NCBI RefSeq assembly: GCF_004028155.1
Contig: NZ_SBII01000002.1
Location: 124,001-188,000 of the forward strand
DNA: 64,000 bases
Direction: 5' to 3'
Source: Flavobacterium cerinum
GTDB taxonomy: Bacteria; Bacteroidota; Bacteroidia; Flavobacteriales; Flavobacteriaceae
Under the pieces are notes generated by a model, which saw only the letters and a list, made by a program, of their open reading frames with translations, did no database searches and was not told the origin of the DNA. Numbering within the stretch: the first letter of the stretch is position 1; each line of letters begins with the position of its first letter. This document shows, piece after piece, positions 59,142 through 64,000 of the stretch. A program made the position numbers and the translations under genes.

Positions 59142-60425
59142 ATGTCAAATACTGCAATATTAGAAATTGATGGCAAAAAGTATGAGTTTCCTATTATAGT
59201 AGGGACCGAAAATGAGGTTGCCATCGATATTGATAAATTACGCGGAGAAACTGGAGCTATTACGATCGACCCAGGTTATAAAAACTCTGGATCATGCAAG
59301 AGTGAAATTACTTTTTTAGACGGAGAAAAAGGCATCCTGCGTTACAGGGGCTATTCTATTGAAGACCTTGCAGACAAATCTAATTTCCTTGAAGTTTCTT
59401 ACCTTCTTATCTTTGGAGAACTGCCAACCGCAGCCGATCTTGAAAAATTTGAAACGAACATAAGGAAATATACCCTTGTTAATGAAGAGATGAAAAACAT
59501 CATTGACGGGTTTCCAAAGAATGCTCACCCAATGGGGGTATTGGCATCTCTTACAAGTGCACTTACTGCATTCAACCCTAAATCGGTAGATGTAAGTAAT
59601 GAAAAAGAAATGTATGAGGCTGTTTGTAAAACTATGGGTAAATTCCTGGTTATTGCAACATGGACGTACAGAAAAAACATGGGTTACCCTTTAAACTATT
59701 ATGATAATACAAAAGGGTATGTAGAAAACTTTATGCGCTTAATGTTTGAACTTCCTACAGGACCTTACAAAATAGATACTAAGATTATCAATGCACTTGA
59801 TAAACTATTTATTCTACATGCAGATCATGAGCAAAACTGTTCTACGTCTACAGTAAGAATGGTTGGTTCATCTCATGCTGGTCTTTTTGCTTCAATTTCT
59901 GCAGGTGTATCTGCACTGTGGGGACCGCTGCATGGTGGTGCTAACCAGGCAGTACTTGAAATGCTTGAAGAGATCCAGAAAAACGGTGGTGATGCTGATA
60001 AATATCTTGCAAAAGCAAAAGATAAAGAAGATCCATTCCGTCTTATGGGCTTTGGTCACAGAGTTTACAAAAACTTTGATCCAAGAGCAAAAATCATCAA
60101 AAAAGCAGCAGATGATGTATTAGCAACTTTAGGAGTGAACGATCCTGTTCTTACTATTGCTAAGAAACTTGAAGAAGCAGCTTTACAAGATGAATACTTT
60201 AAATCAAGAAACCTGTATCCTAACGTAGATTTCTATTCTGGAATCATTTACAGAGCATTAGGAATACCTACAGAAATGTTTACTGTATTGTTTGCTATTG
60301 GCCGTTTACCAGGCTGGATTGCACAATGGAAAGAAATGCGTTTAAACAAAGAACCTATAGGTCGTCCAAGACAGGTATATACAGGTTCACCTCTAAGAGA
60401 GTTTGTTAAAACAGAAAACAGGTAA
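59142..60425 (+). CDS. gltA: Citrate synthase
   Basis: A 427-residue type II citrate synthase, joining acetyl-CoA and oxaloacetate at the start of the citric acid cycle. The small-domain start (LEIDGKKYEFPIIVGTENE) and active-site segments are present: LHADHEQNCSTSTVRMVGSSHAG with a catalytic His, GFGHRVYKNFDPRAKI with the second His and an arginine, and VDFYSGIIYRALGI with the catalytic Asp. Single gene with terminator, downstream of the LRR locus. Confidence 0.97.
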   Translation: MSNTAILEIDGKKYEFPIIVGTENEVAIDIDKLRGETGAITIDPGYKNSGSCKSEITFLDGEKGILRYRGYSIEDLADKSNFLEVSYLLIFGELPTAADLEKFETNIRKYTLVNEEMKNIIDGFPKNAHPMGVLASLTSALTAFNPKSVDVSNEKEMYEAVCKTMGKFLVIATWTYRKNMGYPLNYYDNTKGYVENFMRLMFELPTGPYKIDTKIINALDKLFILHADHEQNCSTSTVRMVGSSHAGLFASISAGVSALWGPLHGGANQAVLEMLEEIQKNGGDADKYLAKAKDKEDPFRLMGFGHRVYKNFDPRAKIIKKAADDVLATLGVNDPVLTIAKKLEEAALQDEYFKSRNLYPNVDFYSGIIYRALGIPTEMFTVLFAIGRLPGWIAQWKEMRLNKEPIGRPRQVYTGSPLREFVKTENR

Positions 60426-60451
60426 TTCACCTTACTCTGAATACTATAATT

Positions 60452-60478
60452 AAAGCCACTCATAACGAGTGGCTTTTT
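60452..60478 (+). terminator. Terminator of gltA
   Basis: A perfect 10-base-pair stem AAAGCCACTC/GAGTGGCTTT (60452-60461 with 60467-60476) has an ATAAC loop and a T-run. Confidence 0.88.
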
Positions 60479-60537
60479 ATTTGTTATTACCTATAGATGT
60501 TTATTTTGATAAATAAGTATCAATATTTTTATTATTC

Positions 60538-60568
60538 TTTATAATCAGAAGTTCATTATCTATATTTG
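60538..60568 (+). promoter_or_regulatory. Promoter of the DDAH-like/ctlX/Rrf2 operon
   Basis: TTTA (60538-60541), 19 bases, then TATATTTG (60561-60568): one mismatch in the upstream box and a perfect -7 box. The leader would be about 12 bases. Confidence 0.6.
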
Positions 60569-60585
60569 CCAAAAAGCCAAATACC

Positions 60586-61500
60586 ATGTTGCAACTCAAC
60601 GTAAAAAATGAAACATCAAGATTAAGGGCCGTTATATTAGGTATAGCCACTAGTAATGGGCCTACGCCGGAAGTTCATGAAGCATACGATCCAAAATCAT
60701 TGGAGCATATAAAAGCAGGAACTTATCCTGTTGAAGAAGATATGCTAAAGGAAATGGATGCACTTGCAAAAGTTTTTGATAAGTACAATGTAAAAGTATA
60801 CCGTCCTGAGGTTATAGAAAATTATAATCAGATATTCAGCAGGGATATTGGTTTTGTAATTGATGATATATTTATTAAGGCAAACATTCTTCCGGACAGG
60901 GAGCGTGAGCTGGATGCTATACAATATGTTATTGATCAAATGGATCCTAATAAGGTAGTTCGCCCGCCTGAAGAGGTACATATTGAAGGTGGTGATGTAA
61001 TGCCATGGAATGATCATATTTTTATTGGTACCTACAAAGGCAGCGACTATAAAGATTTTATTACCGCCAGAACAAACATGGAAGGCGTAAATTATATTAA
61101 AGAACTTTTCCCAAATAAGATCGTTAAGGAGTTCGATCTGGTTAAGTCCAGAATAGAGCCACGCGATAATGCACTGCACCTGGATTGCTGTTTTCAGCCG
61201 GTAGGTACAAACATGGGAGTTATTTATAAAAGTGGTTTTAGAGAAGAAGCAGATTATTTGTATCTTGTGGACTTATTTGGTAAAGAGAACCTTTTCCATA
61301 TAGAGCGCGAAGAAATGTATAACATGACTTCAAACTTTTTTTCTATTGATACCAATGTTGTTGTTATAGAAAAGAATTTTACACGATTGAAAAACTGGCT
61401 TTTAGAACGTGATTTTACTGTAGAAGAAGTGCCATATGCCGAAATTGCTAAGCAGGAAGGTTTACTGCGCTGCTCTACTTTACCGCTTTTTAGAGATTAG
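60586..61500 (+). CDS. Amidinotransferase-fold hydrolase, dimethylarginine dimethylaminohydrolase-like
   Basis: A 304-residue protein of the guanidino-group-modifying superfamily. The catalytic set is visible: EGGD (134-137), His198 in ALHLDCCF and nucleophile Cys296 in LRCSTLPLFRD. SRDIGFVIDD (85-94) is the typical substrate-loop region. DDAH enzymes hydrolyse methylated arginine to citrulline; related members act on arginine or agmatine. The exact substrate cannot be set from the sequence. It lies 20 bases before ctlX, which acts on citrulline, suggesting consecutive steps. Confidence 0.82.
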   Translation: MLQLNVKNETSRLRAVILGIATSNGPTPEVHEAYDPKSLEHIKAGTYPVEEDMLKEMDALAKVFDKYNVKVYRPEVIENYNQIFSRDIGFVIDDIFIKANILPDRERELDAIQYVIDQMDPNKVVRPPEEVHIEGGDVMPWNDHIFIGTYKGSDYKDFITARTNMEGVNYIKELFPNKIVKEFDLVKSRIEPRDNALHLDCCFQPVGTNMGVIYKSGFREEADYLYLVDLFGKENLFHIEREEMYNMTSNFFSIDTNVVVIEKNFTRLKNWLLERDFTVEEVPYAEIAKQEGLLRCSTLPLFRD

Positions 61501-61520
61501 TTTTATTTAAATTTAGAATT

Positions 61521-62456
61521 ATGAGACAGATTACCGATACAATATTAATGATACGTCCTGTAGCATTCAGGATGAATGAGCAAACTGCGGTTAATAACTA
61601 TTACCAAAAAGTTATGGACAGCCTTTTACCGGAAACAGTAAATGCTAAGGCGCAGCAGGAATTTGATGCTTTTGTTGAGAAGTTAAGAGCCGTTGGCGTA
61701 AATGTAGTTGTAGTAGATGATACTACGGATACTGATACACCTGATTCTATTTTTCCAAATAACTGGGTTTCTTTCCATGAAAATAGTGATGTGGCATTAT
61801 ATCCTATGTTTGCAGAGAATCGTCGTACCGAGCGTCGTGAAGAGATTTTGGACCTTCTTGAAGATAAAGGCTTTACTATTGAGAATATTGTTGATTATAC
61901 ATCGGCAGAAGAAGATAATATATTTCTTGAAGGCACAGGAAGTATTGTACTGGACAGACAAAACCAAAAAGCGTATTGCGCTTTATCGCCACGTGCAGAT
62001 GAAGAGCTGTTAATTGAGTTTTGTGAAGACTTTGAATACACACCTATTATATTTGAAGCCTATCAGACTGTAGATGGTGAACGTAAACTTATTTATCATA
62101 CAAATGTAATGATGTGTGTAGGTGAAACATTTGCTGTTATTTGCGCTGACTGTATCGACGATAAGAAAGAACGCAAAATGGTACTTGATAATCTTAAACA
62201 AGATGGTAAAGAAGTTATATTGTTGACAGAGGCTCAACTTAATAACTTTGCTGGGAACATGCTGCAGGTAAGAGGTGCTGATAATAAGAGTTATCTTGTA
62301 ATGAGTGATTCGGCAAGACAGGTGCTTACTAAAGACCAGGTGGCGAAAATTGAAAAACACACAGAAATACTAACTGCTAACCTTGATACTATTGAGGCTT
62401 GCGGTGGTGGAAGTGCACGTTGTATGATGGCCGAAGTATTTTTACCGACTAAATAA
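61521..62456 (+). CDS. ctlX: Citrulline utilization hydrolase CtlX
   Basis: A 311-residue amidinotransferase-family hydrolase. TPDSIFPNNWVSFH (73-86) with the acidic substrate ligand, the FLEGTGS motif (135-141), His193 in IYHTNVMM and Cys301 in GGGSARCMMAEVF are the superfamily catalytic positions. The order and motifs fit CtlX, proposed to hydrolyse citrulline. Together with the DDAH-like gene it would turn a guanidino compound into citrulline and then ornithine plus ammonia and carbon dioxide. It is one base from the Rrf2 gene. Confidence 0.82.
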   Translation: MRQITDTILMIRPVAFRMNEQTAVNNYYQKVMDSLLPETVNAKAQQEFDAFVEKLRAVGVNVVVVDDTTDTDTPDSIFPNNWVSFHENSDVALYPMFAENRRTERREEILDLLEDKGFTIENIVDYTSAEEDNIFLEGTGSIVLDRQNQKAYCALSPRADEELLIEFCEDFEYTPIIFEAYQTVDGERKLIYHTNVMMCVGETFAVICADCIDDKKERKMVLDNLKQDGKEVILLTEAQLNNFAGNMLQVRGADNKSYLVMSDSARQVLTKDQVAKIEKHTEILTANLDTIEACGGGSARCMMAEVFLPTK

Positions 62457-62457
62457 T

Positions 62458-62871
62458 ATGCTATCTAAAAAAACAAAATACGGGTTAAAGGCGCTTATCT
62501 TCATTGCAAAGCAATCGGAGACGGCGCCTGTGCTCATATCTGATATCTCTGAAAAAGAAAAAATTCCTAAAAAATTTTTAGAAGCTATTCTGCTTGATCT
62601 TAAAAAGTTTGGCATTTTAGGTTCGAAGAAAGGAAAGGGTGGAGGGTACTATCTTATGAAAGACCCTAAAACCGTTACAGCCGCAACACTTATACGTGTA
62701 CTTGATGGCCCTATTGCTATGCTGCCTTGCGTGAGCCTTAATTATTACGAGAAGTGTGATGACTGCCCTCATGAAGAGGTTTGTTCGCTTAATAAATTTT
62801 TGGCCGAAGTACGTGATAATACCCTTAGTTTACTGCAGCAGAAAACATTATATGACTTAACGCAGTTGTAG
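62458..62871 (+). CDS. Rrf2-family transcriptional regulator with four-cysteine motif
   Basis: A 137-residue winged-helix regulator starting MLSKKTKYGLKALIFIA. KGKGGGYYLMKDP (58-70) is the conserved wing of Rrf2. Cys91, Cys100, Cys103 and Cys109 in CVSLNYYEKCDDCPHEEVC could bind an iron-sulfur cluster, as in IscR and NsrR, or otherwise sense redox or nitric oxide. It follows ctlX by one base, so it is co-transcribed and may control the operon. The cysteine spacing differs from IscR, so the ligand is uncertain. Confidence 0.88.
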   Translation: MLSKKTKYGLKALIFIAKQSETAPVLISDISEKEKIPKKFLEAILLDLKKFGILGSKKGKGGGYYLMKDPKTVTAATLIRVLDGPIAMLPCVSLNYYEKCDDCPHEEVCSLNKFLAEVRDNTLSLLQQKTLYDLTQL

Positions 62872-63121
62872 CATTTTTTTTATTCAATTAGCATACTATT
62901 TCTATAGAGTAATAGTTTTATTCAAGAAAAAATAGTATTATTGAAGTATGTGATTGATAAAGTTCAAACAAGAGTTTTTCAATACAAATAAAAAAATGTA
63001 GTCACCAATTTTTAGATATTTTAAAGCCCATAAGGCCAAAGATGATTTATCCTTATTCAGTTTTTATTATACTGAGATAATAGGATTTTGGAGCGAGTTT
63101 ATGTTTTGTTATATAGTTTGT

Positions 63122-63160
63122 ATCAGGCTGTTTTGTAATGAAGGCAGCCTGATTTTTTAT
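63122..63160 (+). terminator. Hairpin with T-run in the Rrf2-marC gap
   Basis: A perfect 9-base-pair stem ATCAGGCTG/CAGCCTGAT (63122-63130 with 63145-63153) has a 14-base loop and TTTTTT on the plus strand. It lies 250 bases after the Rrf2 stop, so it either ends a long 3' tail or a small unannotated transcript. It may also terminate marC on the other strand, although no T-run is seen there. Confidence 0.55.
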
Positions 63161-63792
63161 TTAAAACTTATAGAGCTTAAAATATTTACTATCGAACTGC
63201 TGATGTACTGCACACCTATAGCAATTACTATAAAGCCGATTATTCTCGAAATAGCAACGATTCCTGATGCTCCTAATATTCTGGATAGGTAGTGGGCACT
63301 TCTCATCGTTAAGAAAATAACAAACGCTACAGCAATAATAGCAAGACATGCAATGACCTGCTGTTCTATGGATTTGTTGTAATCCTGATACATCGCGATA
63401 AGCAGCGATATAGAACCAGGACCCGCAAGCATCGGGATAGCAAGTGGCGTTAAAGCTATGTCATTCCTTTTTTGAGCATCATTTTTTACTTCTTTATTAA
63501 CTCCCCTCTTTTTACTGAACTTTCCTGTTAGCAAGGAAAAACCTGAACTCACTATTATAAGTCCTCCCGCAATTCGTAAAGCATCGATGCTGATACCAAA
63601 AAAGGCTAAAACATACTGTCCTACAAAAAATGAAATAATAAGAATTATAAAGACATTTACAGCTGCCCAAAATGATATGCGTGATCGCTCTTCTTTAGTA
63701 TCGTCCTGAGTTAAGCCAACAAATATTGGTACCGCACCTAGTGGATTGATAACAGAGAAAAGGGCTGCAAAGATGTAAATGAATAATTCCAT
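63157..63792 (-). CDS. MarC-family inner-membrane protein
   Basis: A 211-residue protein with six predicted membrane helices, the MarC/UPF0056 fold. NPLGAVPIFVGLTQDD at the start, the FGISIDALRIAGGLIIVSSGFSLLTGK segment and IALTPLAIPMLAGPGSISLLI are typical of the family; the last is the conserved half-repeat motif. Its transport function, if any, is unknown, and the old link to multiple antibiotic resistance is not supported. Transcribed alone on the minus strand. Confidence 0.9.
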   Translation of the reverse strand: MELFIYIFAALFSVINPLGAVPIFVGLTQDDTKEERSRISFWAAVNVFIILIISFFVGQYVLAFFGISIDALRIAGGLIIVSSGFSLLTGKFSKKRGVNKEVKNDAQKRNDIALTPLAIPMLAGPGSISLLIAMYQDYNKSIEQQVIACLAIIAVAFVIFLTMRSAHYLSRILGASGIVAISRIIGFIVIAIGVQYISSSIVNILSSISFK

Positions 63793-63833
63793 AGGTTGGT
63801 TTTTATAAAGGTAAAATTACATTTTTATATGAG

Positions 63834-63892
63834 TGCTGGTTTTTCCAAATCATTAAATTCATTGCCGGTATACCAGCAAAAAAAAGGCAATG
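63834..63892. repeat. Interleaved inverted repeats at the right edge
   Basis: TGCTGGT (63834-63840) pairs with ACCAGCA (63872-63878). CATTGCC (63860-63866) pairs with GGCAATG (63886-63892). The arms alternate A-B-A'-B', the topology of an H-type pseudoknot. GGTATACC (63867-63874), a perfect palindrome, lies between. It is upstream of marC and no gene is visible beyond it before the window ends. Confidence 0.5.
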
Positions 63893-64000
63893 GTAACGAT
63901 AGGTTGATGTATCTAAAATATAAATATTTTCTTAAACAGAGCCTTTCTATTCAATGATATAATTTTATTGTGGGGAATAGGATAAAATGAGCTGATCTTA

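Overview
This AT-rich window comes from a chromosome of the phylum Bacteroidota, very probably a Flavobacterium or close relative. Four things point there: a SusC/SusD pair, three proteins with type IX secretion (T9SS) C-terminal sorting domains, Bacteroidota promoters (TTTG, 19 bases, TAnnTTTG) and starts without Shine-Dalgarno sequences. No rRNA, tRNA, CRISPR array, prophage or insertion sequence was found. The window is mostly core genome with accessory blocks on both sides.

Layout. 1-309 is the tail of an HxlR regulator, abutting a convergent giant alpha-2-macroglobulin gene (310-6783) that carries an internal TonB-plug domain. 6964-11609 holds mpl, a lipoprotein, a DUF1287 protein, radC and a Coa1-like membrane protein. 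11669-12313 is an NAD(P)-binding protein. 12544-16405 is a tightly overlapping operon of a MacB/LolD-type ABC transporter with a His-rich loop, a DUF3299 protein with a CxxC motif, a YjjG-like phosphatase and an unknown secreted protein. 16436-20361 holds rarA, a secreted S9-type hydrolase, a rhomboid protease and rlmB. 20558-29190 holds a T9SS phosphoesterase facing a SusC/SusD/lipoprotein operon. 29307-30971 is a BamA/TamA-like barrel protein.

31153-34503 is rpsL-rpsG-fusA-rpsJ, closed by a perfect terminator. 34756-48372 is one run of 28 genes, rplC to rplQ, including secY, infA, rpmJ and rpoA. Within that run every intergenic gap is 33 bases or shorter except two, rpsN-rpsH and rpsK-rpsD, and each of those holds a strong RNA hairpin, so both are good candidates for autoregulatory leaders. 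carA and eno follow.

51395-58972 looks like a self-contained signalling module: a TPR histidine kinase, a LytTR response regulator and two paralogous secreted LRR/EF-hand-loop/T9SS proteins. Direct repeats of AATTCTAA with identical 21-base spacing lie just upstream of the kinase promoter and of the second LRR gene, which suggests the regulator binds both. 59142-62871 holds gltA, then an operon of two amidinotransferase-fold hydrolases (DDAH-like and CtlX) with an Rrf2 regulator. marC and an interleaved inverted repeat end the window.

The best candidates for something undescribed are the kinase/LytTR/LRR regulon, the two ribosomal-operon RNA elements, the macroglobulin-plug fusion and the His-rich ABC/DUF3299 operon.
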